A stretch of DNA of 64,000 nt from Malaciobacter mytili LMG 24559 (GTDB lineage Bacteria; Campylobacterota; Campylobacteria; Campylobacterales; Arcobacteraceae). The stretch covers positions 2,232,001 to 2,296,000 of the forward strand of contig NZ_CP031219.1 in assembly GCF_003346775.1 (NCBI RefSeq). Direction: 5' to 3'. The notes under the pieces are model-generated. The model was not told where the DNA came from. It saw only the letters and a program-made list of their open reading frames with translations, and searched no databases. Shown here in pieces: positions 54,761 to 63,387 of this stretch (positions are counted from its first letter, which is position 1; each line of letters begins with the position of its first letter). The position numbers and the translations under genes were made by a program.

Positions 54761-55906
54761 ATGACGAAACAACTTTTCCCCTTAGCATTAGGTGGTCTTG
54801 GTATTGGAACTACAGAATTTGTAATTATGGGACTTTTACCAGATATTGCAAATGATATAAATATCACAATACCAGTTGCAGGACATCTAATCTCATCTTA
54901 TGCCTTTGGAGTAGTAATAGGTGCTCCAATACTTGTTGCACTTAGTGCAAAATTTCCAGCTAAAAATATCTTAATTGCTTTTATGCTTTTATTTACTATT
55001 TTTAACTTTTTATCAACAATTGCACCTGATTATTATACTTTAATGCTCTCTAGGTTTTTAAGTGGTTTACCCCATGGAGCTTTTTTTGGGGTAGGAACTG
55101 TTGTTGCAGCAAAATTGGCAAAAGAAGGTAAAGCTGCCCAAGCAATAGCTTCTATGTTTACAGGGCTAGCAATTGCAAATCTTGCTATGGTTCCTCTTGT
55201 AACATATATAGGGCATCACTTTCATTGGAGATATGCCTTTGGTATTGTTTCACTTATTGGTATTTTAACAATTTTATTTTTATATAAGTGGTTGCCAAAA
55301 CAAAAAGCCTTAAGAACTGTAACTTTTAAAGAGGAGTTGGAGTTTTTTAAAACTATTAAAGCTTGGCATATTTTAATGATAGTTGCTATTGGATTTGGTG
55401 GTTTATTTGCTTGGTTTAGTTATATTGCACCTTTATTAATTTATGTATCAAAATTTGAAGTGGGAAGTGTTTCTTATCTTATGATAGTAGCAGGGGCTGG
55501 TATGGTTGTGGGAAATATTTTAGGTGGATATTTAGCAGATAAAAAAAATCCAGTTATTGTTTCTATTTTTTTACTTTTTTCTATGGTTACAGCTTTAATT
55601 TTAGTATTTTTCTTTTCTGAGTTTAAAGTTATTTCTATAATTCTTACTTTTATTTGTGGAGCATTAGCTATGTCTATTGGTTCTCCTATAAATATGATTA
55701 TGTTAAGTAGTGCAAAACACTCAGCTATGTTAGGAGCTGCTTTTTTACAAGCCGCTTTTAATGTGGCAAACTCTTTAGGTTCTTTTTTTGGAGGAATACC
55801 TTTGTTTTTAGGATTTGAGTATAATTATCCTTCTTTAATTGGTGCAGCGATGGCTTTAGTTGGTGCAATTTTATGTTTAGTATTTTTAAAAAAGTATAAA
55901 GGATAA
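54761..55906 (+). CDS. MFS efflux transporter (AraJ/YdhP-like)
   Basis: A 381-residue, 12-helix major facilitator protein. The family motifs are IGTTEFVIMGLLPDIANDI in helix 1, SRFLSGLPHGAFFGVGTVVA in helix 4 and the GGYLADKKN loop. This group (DHA1-type) exports sugars, purines or drugs; the substrate cannot be told. Directly behind its stop codon and in the same frame comes an alpha/beta hydrolase coding region (see next). Confidence 0.9.
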   Translation: MTKQLFPLALGGLGIGTTEFVIMGLLPDIANDINITIPVAGHLISSYAFGVVIGAPILVALSAKFPAKNILIAFMLLFTIFNFLSTIAPDYYTLMLSRFLSGLPHGAFFGVGTVVAAKLAKEGKAAQAIASMFTGLAIANLAMVPLVTYIGHHFHWRYAFGIVSLIGILTILFLYKWLPKQKALRTVTFKEELEFFKTIKAWHILMIVAIGFGGLFAWFSYIAPLLIYVSKFEVGSVSYLMIVAGAGMVVGNILGGYLADKKNPVIVSIFLLFSMVTALILVFFFSEFKVISIILTFICGALAMSIGSPINMIMLSSAKHSAMLGAAFLQAAFNVANSLGSFFGGIPLFLGFEYNYPSLIGAAMALVGAILCLVFLKKYKG

Positions 55907-55909
55907 AAT

Positions 55910-56662
55910 ATAGAACTAAAATATAAAACTTTAGGAAAAGGGAAAAAAGCAGTATTTTTTTTGCATGAACTTATGGGAGATAGTAGAAACTATAATGCAA
56001 TTATTCCTTATTTAAATATAAAAGATTTTAAATATTTTTTTATAGATTTAAGAGGATATGGCTTATCTATAAAGCTAAAAGGAAGTTATAGTTGCAGTGA
56101 AGCCATTGAAGATATTTTAACTATTATAAAAAAAGAAAAGCTATCAAAAGTAAATTTAGTAGGACACTCTATGTCTGCATTAATTGCTCAAAGCTTTGCT
56201 ATTTCGTATGAAAACTATTTAGAAAATCTTATATTAATTACTCCTGTTCTTGCTAGTGGAGTAAAGATGAAAGAAGAAGCAAAACAAAAACTTTTAAAAG
56301 ATATGCAAGAAGATAATAAAATAGAAGAAGTTGTACTTAATTCTAGTAAAAGATACAACCAAACTTGGATAGATTATAGAATAAATATGGCATATACCTC
56401 ATCAACTAAAGAAGCAAGAGTTGGTTATATGAAGATGTATTTAAATGAAGATTTTTCAAATGAAGCTTCTAAAATAACAGTTCCAGTAAAAGCAATTGTA
56501 GGAAAATATGATTTTGTGGTTTTTAGTAAAGCTGTTGTAAATAAAGCTTTTAAAAGTTGGTATAAAAACTTAGAGCTAATAGAGTTTGAAGAAGCAGGAC
56601 ACTATCCTATGATAGAAACTCCTGTTTTATTTGCAAGTAAACTTGAAGAATTTCTTCTTTAG
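55910..56662 (+). CDS. Alpha/beta-hydrolase, probable AUA start
   Basis: A 250-residue alpha/beta hydrolase: oxyanion-loop HELMGDSRNYN, nucleophile elbow VGHSMSALIAQ with Ser, acid GKYDFVVFS and His in EAGHYPM. The first ATG-type codon (TTG 55961) would cut off the first beta strands (KYKTLGKGKKAVFFLHE), which are in frame and unbroken back to the MFS stop. ATA at 55910-55912 has AAAGGA 6 nt upstream, so it is the best candidate start, though AUA starts are rare. Reading from TTG gives 233 residues. It may hydrolyse an ester or related compound. Confidence 0.72.
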   Translation: MELKYKTLGKGKKAVFFLHELMGDSRNYNAIIPYLNIKDFKYFFIDLRGYGLSIKLKGSYSCSEAIEDILTIIKKEKLSKVNLVGHSMSALIAQSFAISYENYLENLILITPVLASGVKMKEEAKQKLLKDMQEDNKIEEVVLNSSKRYNQTWIDYRINMAYTSSTKEARVGYMKMYLNEDFSNEASKITVPVKAIVGKYDFVVFSKAVVNKAFKSWYKNLELIEFEEAGHYPMIETPVLFASKLEEFLL

Positions 56663-56663
56663 T

Positions 56664-57593
56664 TTACTTTCTAATTGAAGTTGCTGTTAAAAATATATAG
56701 TTTTTACCAGTAAGAGTTACTCTAAACTTCTTTTGTTGAAGATATTTTTTACAAAAAACCGCATCTTTATAAAGTAAAGACATCTCTGAATAAGAGTAAT
56801 TTTTTGCCATTGCCCCATATATCATCTCTCCATCTATCCATCTACAATTTGGAAAGCCAAGTATCATTGAACCCTCTTTTTTTAGTAAGTTTTGAACAAT
56901 ACTCATAAAAGTAAGGTTAAAATTTATAGAAGAACTTTGTAAAGTTCCAATAGAAATAATTAAATCAAATTCTCCTAAATTTAAACTTTCTAAATTATTT
57001 ATATCCTCTTTTAAAAAACTTACATTAGAAAACTCTTTAAATCTTTGTTTTGCTTCATTTATAGCAGATTGTGAATAATCAATACCTACTAACTCTAAAC
57101 TTGAAAAATTTTCAACTAGATTTTTTATAACTTCAAACTCATCAGCTTTATTTACTCCTAAATTTAAAATTCTAATTCTATCTTGTACTTTTACATTTTT
57201 TAAAGCACTTATATAACTAAGTAAAAAAGCTGGTTCTTCATTTTTATTTATTTGATTAAAAGTTGATTGTATTCCATATTTTTCCTCTTTTTGAAGTTCT
57301 TGAATATGGAAGCTATCTTCTTTATTTAGTTTTTCAAAAGTAAGTTTTACAAGCTGATTTTCTATTATTATTGGTGTTTTAAATCTACAAAACAGACTTT
57401 CAGCCAAATCCATCCAAGCTTTATAACTTCTATAAAGATACTCTTTATTTTCTATTATTACTTTTTGTCCAGCATAAAAAGAAGGAAATTTATCAGGATT
57501 TAAAACAATAAACTCAACTTTATTTTCTTCTTTTAAGCTATTTTGTAAAATATTTATTATTTGAAACATTGTTTCATTTGAAAAGTGGTACAT
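56664..57593 (-). CDS. SAM-dependent methyltransferase
   Basis: A 309-residue protein with a class I methyltransferase domain from about residue 130: RIRILNLGVNKADEFEVIKN (motif I, GxxxxD variant), LELVGIDYSQSAINEAKQRF, FLKEDINNLESLNLGEFDLI and ISIGTLQSSS. The N-terminal 120 residues are of unknown type. The usual motif I glycine cluster is degraded (LNLGVNKAD). The substrate cannot be told. Confidence 0.82.
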   Translation of the reverse strand: MYHFSNETMFQIINILQNSLKEENKVEFIVLNPDKFPSFYAGQKVIIENKEYLYRSYKAWMDLAESLFCRFKTPIIIENQLVKLTFEKLNKEDSFHIQELQKEEKYGIQSTFNQINKNEEPAFLLSYISALKNVKVQDRIRILNLGVNKADEFEVIKNLVENFSSLELVGIDYSQSAINEAKQRFKEFSNVSFLKEDINNLESLNLGEFDLIISIGTLQSSSINFNLTFMSIVQNLLKKEGSMILGFPNCRWIDGEMIYGAMAKNYSYSEMSLLYKDAVFCKKYLQQKKFRVTLTGKNYIFLTATSIRK

Positions 57594-57637
57594 TAAGGCT
57601 CTTTTTTTTGCAAATTATAAATTAATCTGTATTAATC

Positions 57638-58450
57638 TTATCTATAAGAGGCATTGGATTTTTCTATTTTCATATCATGAAAGCCATTTATTGACATAAA
57701 CATTCTAATTTCTTTGTCTATTGCTCTATTTTTTGGCCCTTTAATTATCTCTATAATTGGTGGTGTTTCTTCTTTATATTTATTAAATTTTAGTTCAAAA
57801 TATGGGATTAAATTATCATGGCAACTTCTAAACTTCATATTTGAAATACTATTTTCAAACTTATAACAACCATTTTCTTTATCATTTATAATTATTGGAT
57901 TATGTAGTATTCTTACTTCTTGTTCTTCTTTAAAAAGTTCATTTTTTGATTTTGCTGCAAGATTATTAATAGTAGTAATTGTTTCTTGACATAAAGTTTC
58001 AAACTCTTGTGTTTTTACTAAAGAGTTATCAAAGTTTTCAATAGTTGATAAAATAGACTCTATTTGCCTATTTTGTTCCTCTTCACTATATAAAACCTTG
58101 GAGATTTTTATATTTGATATTTCTTCAAAAAAGTTTGCATTAAACCCAATAGCTACACCTTTGCCATCATTTGCATAGGCTCGCCATTGACTAAGTAAAT
58201 CTTTACCTTGGGAAAAAGAAGCCACATACACTAAAGGATGCTGTTTTAAATATAACTCTTCAAATATTTTATATTTTTTAAAACTATCTTTTGTAGTTAA
58301 ATCTTTTATTCTTTTTGCAACTTTATCTTTTATCCAATGTATCTCTTTATAATCATTTAGATTATATATAGAACTTAGCCATAAAGTTTTATTTTGAATA
58401 ATTGCTTTAAAAGAGTCAATATTACAATAATGGTATATTATATTTTCCAT
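57638..58450 (-). CDS. DUF2971-family protein
   Basis: A 270-residue protein with the family pattern IIYHYCNIDSFKAIIQNKTL, then WLSSIYNLNDYKEIHWIKDK and SFSQGKDLLSQWRAYANDGK, and late charged HNPIIINDK. DUF2971 proteins are of unknown function and often occur in accessory or defence loci. Neighbours are the methyltransferase and N-acetyltransferase. Confidence 0.75.
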   Translation of the reverse strand: MENIIYHYCNIDSFKAIIQNKTLWLSSIYNLNDYKEIHWIKDKVAKRIKDLTTKDSFKKYKIFEELYLKQHPLVYVASFSQGKDLLSQWRAYANDGKGVAIGFNANFFEEISNIKISKVLYSEEEQNRQIESILSTIENFDNSLVKTQEFETLCQETITTINNLAAKSKNELFKEEQEVRILHNPIIINDKENGCYKFENSISNMKFRSCHDNLIPYFELKFNKYKEETPPIIEIIKGPKNRAIDKEIRMFMSINGFHDMKIEKSNASYR

Positions 58451-58459
58451 AATTAGCCT

Positions 58460-59212
58460 TTAAACTTCAATATCAAAATAGTCTCTTAAAACCTCAGCTC
58501 TATTTTCTAAAGAGATACCCCACATTCTTTTATCATTGTTTTTTTTATAAGTTATCATATCATCTGTTAGGGTTATTCTTCCATTTTTTAGTGCTTTTGT
58601 GACAATTAATGGGACATGATTAGAAAAATGTTCATAATTATTTTGATTTTGAAATATACCTGAAAAATCAGCAACTCTTTTTTCTTCTTTAGTAAAAATA
58701 TATCTAGTTTGCCAACCTTTATGCTTATGGTTAAACATTAAGTGGTACTCTTGGTTATTCTTTTTTATTTTATACTCAATATTTTCACTAACAGCTATAA
58801 AATTTTCATCTTCAAGAGGTAAAGGAACTCTTACATTTTGTCCATTTGCCACATCCACTAAATACTCTTTATTATCAATTTCAACTAATAAAGCCAAATG
58901 TGGATAATCTGCACCAATATAAGTAATATCCATAACTTTAGAAAAAATCATCTTTGATTTAAAACCTAAAGTTTTTAATAAATATATAAATAAAGTATTT
59001 GATTCATAACAAATACCACCTCTATTATTTTCAACAATTTTTTCATATATTTTTAAAATATTTACAGAAAACTCTTTTTTAAAAACAAAGTCCAAATTTT
59101 CATAAGGAACATTTAAAATATATGCTTCTTGAAGTAAAATAAGGTTTTGCAATGTTGGTTCTATTGTATTTTTATCTATGCCAATTCTATTTAAGATTTT
59201 CTCAATTTCCAT
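58460..59212 (-). CDS. Arylamine N-acetyltransferase
   Basis: A 250-residue enzyme of the NAT family that transfers acetyl from acetyl-CoA to arylamines or related compounds. The catalytic triad is visible: Cys68 in NNRGGICYESNTLF, His105 in ADYPHLALLVEI and Asp120 in YLVDVANGQNVRVPL. It starts 9 bp before the DUF2971 gene on the same strand. Confidence 0.93.
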   Translation of the reverse strand: MEIEKILNRIGIDKNTIEPTLQNLILLQEAYILNVPYENLDFVFKKEFSVNILKIYEKIVENNRGGICYESNTLFIYLLKTLGFKSKMIFSKVMDITYIGADYPHLALLVEIDNKEYLVDVANGQNVRVPLPLEDENFIAVSENIEYKIKKNNQEYHLMFNHKHKGWQTRYIFTKEEKRVADFSGIFQNQNNYEHFSNHVPLIVTKALKNGRITLTDDMITYKKNNDKRMWGISLENRAEVLRDYFDIEV

Positions 59213-59288
59213 AAAATAATCCTTTGAAAAAATCTATTATATTAAGTTTTAAATAATTTATACTTAAGCCATAATCAATAAAAAAAAT

Positions 59289-59939
59289 TTAAATTAATTC
59301 TAATTCATTACAACTTAGGTTATATATAGTAGGAGCTAATTTATCTATAAATGATTTATGATGAGAAACTATAATCATAGACTTTTTTATAGAGTTTAGT
59401 ATCTCAATAATTCTATTTTCTGCTTGTGTATCTAAAGCATTTGTAGGCTCATCTAAAAGTAAAATTTTAGGCTTAGTTATTAAAATACCTGCAAGAGCAA
59501 CTATTTTTTGTTCACCTCCACTTAACTCATATATTATTCTATCTTTTAAATGTGAGATTCCAAGTTCTTCAAGCATCAATATTGCTTTATGGTAAGCTTC
59601 TTCTTTAGCTTCACCTTTTGCTCTTAGATTAAACATCACATCTTCAATAACAGTGGGACACAAAAAATAATCATTTACATCTTGGGGTAAATAGCCCACA
59701 TCACTTCTAAATTTTTCATACTCTTTTTTATTTTTTATTGGATTATGAAAAAGTTGAAGTTCCCCTTCAAAACAGAAGTTTAAACCTGCAATTATTTTTA
59801 AAAGAGTACTTTTCCCTGCTCCATTTGCACCAATAATTGCAACTTTTTCTTCATGTCCCACATTTAAATCTATATTTTTAAAAAGTTCATTTGCTTCATT
59901 TTTATATGAAAGCTTTTTTAATGTAATTGAGCAACTCAT
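59289..59939 (-). CDS. nikO: NikO/CbiO, ECF transporter ATPase
   Basis: A 216-residue ABC ATPase: Walker A GANGAGKST (37-45), signature LSGGEQKIVALAGIL and Walker B ILLLDEPTNALD. Encoded behind nikQ with a 4-bp overlap, it powers the nickel/cobalt ECF transporter. Confidence 0.93.
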   Translation of the reverse strand: MSCSITLKKLSYKNEANELFKNIDLNVGHEEKVAIIGANGAGKSTLLKIIAGLNFCFEGELQLFHNPIKNKKEYEKFRSDVGYLPQDVNDYFLCPTVIEDVMFNLRAKGEAKEEAYHKAILMLEELGISHLKDRIIYELSGGEQKIVALAGILITKPKILLLDEPTNALDTQAENRIIEILNSIKKSMIIVSHHKSFIDKLAPTIYNLSCNELELI

Positions 59940-60580
59940 AAACTAACCTTTAAAATAATGATAATTCCTACTAAAAGTAATAAAAGTATATCTTTATTTG
60001 TAGTTTTAAACTTATCATTTAAATATATTTTTTTATTAAAACCTCTTGCTTCAAAAGAGTCTTTTAAACTTTGTGATTTTCTAATTGATTTTACAAAAAG
60101 CATACCTAAAATATTTCCAAAAGTATAATAAGTAAAAAGATTTGTTTTTGCTTTAAATCCCCTTGCTTTTAAAGTATTTTTTATATTTGAAAAATCATTT
60201 TTTAAATTTTCTATCATTTTTAAAGTAAAATATGTTGTAGATATAAAACTATCAGGAAATTTTAAAATATATAACCCTCTTACTATATCATAGCCTTTTG
60301 AATTATAAAAAATTGCAAGATTAAATAAGATAATCATATTTGTTCTAATATAGATATTTAAAGCCTCTTCATACTCATTTTGTATTAGTAAAACTAAAGC
60401 TAAAACAACTATAAATAAATTTAAAAATACTAAACTTTTAAAAATAGAAAAAATATTGTTTTTATTTAAATAAAGTATAAAAGCTATTGGTAATAAGTAG
60501 TATAATTCGTAGTTAGAAAAACTAACTATAATAGAAAATAAAAATGCAGCTATTAAAGAAATAGCAGGTGAGATTATCAT
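59936..60580 (-). CDS. nikQ: NikQ/CbiQ, ECF transporter T-component
   Basis: A 214-residue membrane protein with the CbiQ features: helices near both ends and the coupling segment NTLKARGFKAKTNLFTYY, followed by KSIRKSQSLKDSFEARGFNK, where the two ARG motifs contact the ATPase. Order and overlap with nikL and nikO are as in nickel ECF operons. Confidence 0.9.
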   Translation of the reverse strand: MIISPAISLIAAFLFSIIVSFSNYELYYLLPIAFILYLNKNNIFSIFKSLVFLNLFIVVLALVLLIQNEYEEALNIYIRTNMIILFNLAIFYNSKGYDIVRGLYILKFPDSFISTTYFTLKMIENLKNDFSNIKNTLKARGFKAKTNLFTYYTFGNILGMLFVKSIRKSQSLKDSFEARGFNKKIYLNDKFKTTNKDILLLLLVGIIIILKVSL

Positions 60581-61050
60581 TTTTTAACTCTTTTTAAAAT
60601 ATAAAAAATACCAAAAATTATAAATAAAGCAAAAATAGTTTTTAAAAACTCTAATTTTTCAAGTTTTTCTTCTAAAGCTTTAACTTTTGCTTTTAATTTA
60701 AAATTCTCTTCTTCTAAAGAATTAAGAGGCTTTTTTTCCTCTTTTACTATTTTATCACTTATCTCTTTTGTGATTTTTTCTTTTACAATATGTCCCCCAC
60801 CAGCATCAACTAAAATATAAAAACTGTTTTTATTTATATTAAAAGAGGCTTCTCCTTGAGTATTTGTAAAAGCTTTTTGTATTAACTGACCAGTTTCATC
60901 TTCTATTTTTATCTTACAATTTTGACAACCATTTCCTGATGCAAAATATGCACTAATAAATAAAGTATCCTTTTCATAAGTTGTAAAAAGATTTAATTTA
61001 TGAGCAAATAGTTGTAAAACAAAAATTGTTAAGATTAAAAATATTTTCAT
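60577..61050 (-). CDS. nikL: NikL-type accessory component of nickel ECF transporter
   Basis: A 157-residue protein: signal peptide ending at LQLFA, mature protein starting HKLNLFTTYEKDTL, a DUF4198/NikL-like fold with SGNGCQNCKIKIEDETGQ, a coiled segment and a C-terminal membrane helix (LFIIFGIFYILKRVKK). The mature N-terminal His and Cys pair suggest metal contact. Overlaps nikM and nikQ. Confidence 0.82.
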   Translation of the reverse strand: MKIFLILTIFVLQLFAHKLNLFTTYEKDTLFISAYFASGNGCQNCKIKIEDETGQLIQKAFTNTQGEASFNINKNSFYILVDAGGGHIVKEKITKEISDKIVKEEKKPLNSLEEENFKLKAKVKALEEKLEKLEFLKTIFALFIIFGIFYILKRVKK

Positions 61051-61649
61051 AATTTTGTACTTTTTAGTAAACTAGGAATTGATTTTTTTATATATTGTAG
61101 TAAAAATAAAGTTATAATTCCTTCTAAAATCATAGCTGGCATATTAGCTGCAATAACTGTATAAGAAGCTATTAAATACTCATCTTTTGCTAAAAGTAAC
61201 ACTAAAGCTAAAAAAACTGTTGCAAAAAAGACTCCTAGAAAACCAACTAAAAAAAATCTTATTTTTTCATTTATTTTTTTTGTAAATTCTAAACTAAAAA
61301 TAAGATATACTAAATATGCTGGCAAGGCCATTATTATAATATTTGCGCCAAGAGAAGTTACTCCTCCAAAACCTAAAAGTGTTGCTTGCAATAATAAAGC
61401 AATTGAAATTGATAAAAAGCTTAAACTTCCTAAAAAGACTCCTATTACTCCAACTAATACTAAATGTATTTGAGTAGGACCTAAAGGAATATGAATAAAA
61501 GAAGCTATAAAAAATAAAGCACTCATTGCTGCACATAAAGCAATATTTTCATTTTTCATTTGCTTTAAAGAATAAGCAACCATTGATACAGCAACTACCC
61601 CTAAAGTTGTAGCTACTTCTATACTTAAAATTCCATCAGAAATATGCAT
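61047..61649 (-). CDS. nikM: NikM/CbiM, nickel/cobalt-binding ECF S-component
   Basis: A 200-residue, six-helix protein that binds the metal. It starts with MHISDGILS, the hallmark N-terminus whose His2 co-ordinates nickel in NikM, and has ASFIHIPLGPTQIHLVLVGV with further His residues. Nickel versus cobalt cannot be settled from this sequence, but the nikK and nikL neighbours favour nickel. Confidence 0.95.
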   Translation of the reverse strand: MHISDGILSIEVATTLGVVAVSMVAYSLKQMKNENIALCAAMSALFFIASFIHIPLGPTQIHLVLVGVIGVFLGSLSFLSISIALLLQATLLGFGGVTSLGANIIIMALPAYLVYLIFSLEFTKKINEKIRFFLVGFLGVFFATVFLALVLLLAKDEYLIASYTVIAANMPAMILEGIITLFLLQYIKKSIPSLLKSTKL

Positions 61650-61657
61650 CTATTTTC

Positions 61658-62380
61658 CTAATATGCTTTTACCCAAATTAAAGCACCATTTTCAATTGGG
61701 TATTTTTTACCTTGATACTCTTTTTCACCCTCTTCTATTAAAGCTGCAAATCCCCACCAACCTTTATGATTCATAGAAAAAGAGAAAACTCCATTTTCAT
61801 CTGTTTTAACCACCTGAGTAATATGAGCATCACTTGGTGCTTTTAAACCAAATTCATTATATAACTCAACTTCTACTTCCACATTACTAGCAGCTTTTCC
61901 ATTATGTAAAACCTTACCTTGAAAAAGATTTCCAGCATATAAAGCAAAAGGTTTTACCATAGGAATAATTTCATATTTTAAACCTATTGGCTCATCCCAC
62001 CCCTCTTCAAGGCCAAAAGCACTTACAATGATTTTTGGTACATGTGAGATAAATTTTCCTTCACTTGGCTCAAAATATGGTTTTGGAATAGTAAAGAATT
62101 TATAAATACCTGGTCTTTTTATATTGTAAGTTGTACTCCAAGCAAGGTTATCAAATCTTTTTATCTCTTTTAACTCTAAAGCATTATTTTTACTATTTAA
62201 AAATATTCCTTCTGGTTTTTCCATATGCATACCACTTTGCTCAAAGGGATGAATAAACATAGCTTCTATATTAAGCTTACTATTTTTTTTATCACTAATA
62301 TTATCTGTATTTGGTATAAGTGTTAAAAAATGTGCTTTTGCAAAAATTGCAAAAAGAATTAAAAGTAAAAAATTCTTCAT
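61658..62380 (-). CDS. nikK: NikK-type secreted DUF4198 protein
   Basis: A 240-residue exported protein (signal peptide FLLLILFAIFAKA, mature start HFLTLIPNTDN) with DUF4198 marks: MFIHPFEQSGMHMEKPEG, VPKIIVSAFGLEEGW and NHKGWWGFAALIEEGEK. It is the first gene of nikKMLQO and probably supplies metal to the transporter. The mature N-terminal His is as in NikL. Confidence 0.85.
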   Translation of the reverse strand: MKNFLLLILFAIFAKAHFLTLIPNTDNISDKKNSKLNIEAMFIHPFEQSGMHMEKPEGIFLNSKNNALELKEIKRFDNLAWSTTYNIKRPGIYKFFTIPKPYFEPSEGKFISHVPKIIVSAFGLEEGWDEPIGLKYEIIPMVKPFALYAGNLFQGKVLHNGKAASNVEVEVELYNEFGLKAPSDAHITQVVKTDENGVFSFSMNHKGWWGFAALIEEGEKEYQGKKYPIENGALIWVKAY

Positions 62381-62409
62381 ATCTACTATTCCTTGTACTA
62401 AATTTAAAG

Positions 62410-62433
62410 TATTATATTCATATAGAAATAATA
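62410..62433 (-). promoter_or_regulatory. Candidate metal-regulator operator upstream of nikK
   Basis: TATTAT-N12-ATAATA is a 24-bp inverted repeat 30 bp before the nikK ATG, comparable in form to NikR boxes of Helicobacter. The region is AT-rich, so chance is possible. Confidence 0.35.
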
Positions 62434-62610
62434 TAAGTATAAATTTTTACTTTTCTTATGTATTTTTTGAACAAATTTGAATAGTTATTCGTTATATAGT
62501 AAACTATTTTTTTCTTTATAAAAAAGTATTAAATATGCTTTATAGCAGATAAAAAAAGCCTAAATAAGGGATTTGTACTTAAAATATATGCAAAATTTGC
62601 TTTTATTTGC
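62434..62610. other. Divergent gap between nikK and the cold-shock gene
   Basis: The gap spans 62381-62771 in all. Apart from the operator candidate and the cold-shock promoter (listed separately) I see no other gene or strong structure in this part. Confidence 0.4.
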
Positions 62611-62625
62611 TTTTTTGGCTACAAT
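62611..62625 (+). promoter_or_regulatory. Promoter of the cold-shock gene
   Basis: TTTTTTGGC followed by TACAAT (62620-62625) has the Campylobacter-type layout (T-rich -16 block plus -10). It implies a ~140-nt untranslated leader before the ATG at 62772, as in other cold-shock mRNAs. Confidence 0.55.
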
Positions 62626-62771
62626 GAAAAACTTAAAGATGATTTAGGGTTTATAACCTCTTTTGTTTGCTTTTACTGTTAACTACAATTAATACTAATC
62701 TCTTACCAAAGAAAGCTTTATATTAAACTTTATATATATAACTTCATAGCGAAGAAAAACAAGGACATACC

Positions 62772-62990
62772 ATGGCAAATCAATACAATGGAACTGTAAA
62801 ATGGTTCAATAGTGAAAAAGGTTTTGGATTTATCCAATTAGAAAATGAGAATAAAGAATTCTTTGTTCATTATAGTGAGATTAACTATTCAGGATATGGA
62901 AGATCATCGTTAGAAGATGGGCAAAAAGTATCTTTTGAAATAGGTCAAAATGTAAAAGGTGAACAAGCTAAAAATGTTAAAATCGTATAG
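62772..62990 (+). CDS. cspA: Cold-shock protein (CspA family)
   Basis: A 72-residue single-domain RNA/DNA chaperone. RNP1 KGFGFIQ and RNP2 FFVHYSEI are intact, as is the N-terminal [15 protein letters not shown]. The ribosome site AAGGA at 62761-62765 precedes the ATG. A long leader and a 12-bp terminator-like hairpin flank it. Confidence 0.96.
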   Translation: MANQYNGTVKWFNSEKGFGFIQLENENKEFFVHYSEINYSGYGRSSLEDGQKVSFEIGQNVKGEQAKNVKIV

Positions 62991-63012
62991 TAAAATATCT
63001 ACTATACGATTT
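62980..63012 (+). terminator. Hairpin at the end of the cold-shock gene
   Basis: AAATCGTATAGT and ACTATACGATTT form a perfect 12-bp stem with a 9-nt loop, spanning the stop codon. There is no T-run, so it may protect the 3' end instead of terminating by itself. Confidence 0.55.
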
Positions 63013-63031
63013 AAATATCAAACTAAAAAGT

Positions 63032-63373
63032 TTGGTTCATATAAGAACTCTTAGAGATAAACAGCAATTTTATGATGAAGATAATATTGCAGAAAAACTA
63101 GATATTTCTAATGCACTATGGTCGTTATTTGGTATTATTTGGTCCTCAAGTGAGGTTTTAGCTAATTTAATATACAAATATTACTAAAACTTACTATCTT
63201 CTTGAAGAAAAATAAAATACTAAACTTAGTAAAAATAATGAAATAATATTTGTAAGAATGCAAGAAATAAAATGCTTGATTTTGGTTTTACATGTGTATC
63301 TTTTAAACCTTCAAACATAGATTATCTAGATAAACCTTATAAAGGTAAAATCTTTAAGTATATTAAAAATTAA
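63032..63373 (+). pseudogene. Decayed methyltransferase-like gene (internal deletion)
   Basis: Two in-frame fragments in one reading frame look like the ends of one gene. The first (63032-63187) reads IRTLRDKQQFYDEDNIAEKL, then SNALWSLFGIIWSSSEVLAN and stops at TAA; the FGxxWPSxEVLA pattern belongs to a family of small methyltransferases. The second (63272-63373) encodes MLDFGFTCVSFKPSNIDYLD, then KPYKGKIFKYIKN, a fitting C-terminus. The SAM-binding core is missing, no proper start codon precedes the first piece and 84 bp of stop-containing sequence lie between. Confidence 0.55.
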
Positions 63374-63387
63374 AAAAAGGAGAGAAA

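Noticed and set aside
61294-61536. 80-codon ORF rich in Ser/Tyr/Phe on the same strand as nikM
   Set aside because: Out-of-frame reading within nikM, which is well supported by MHISDG and its overlaps.
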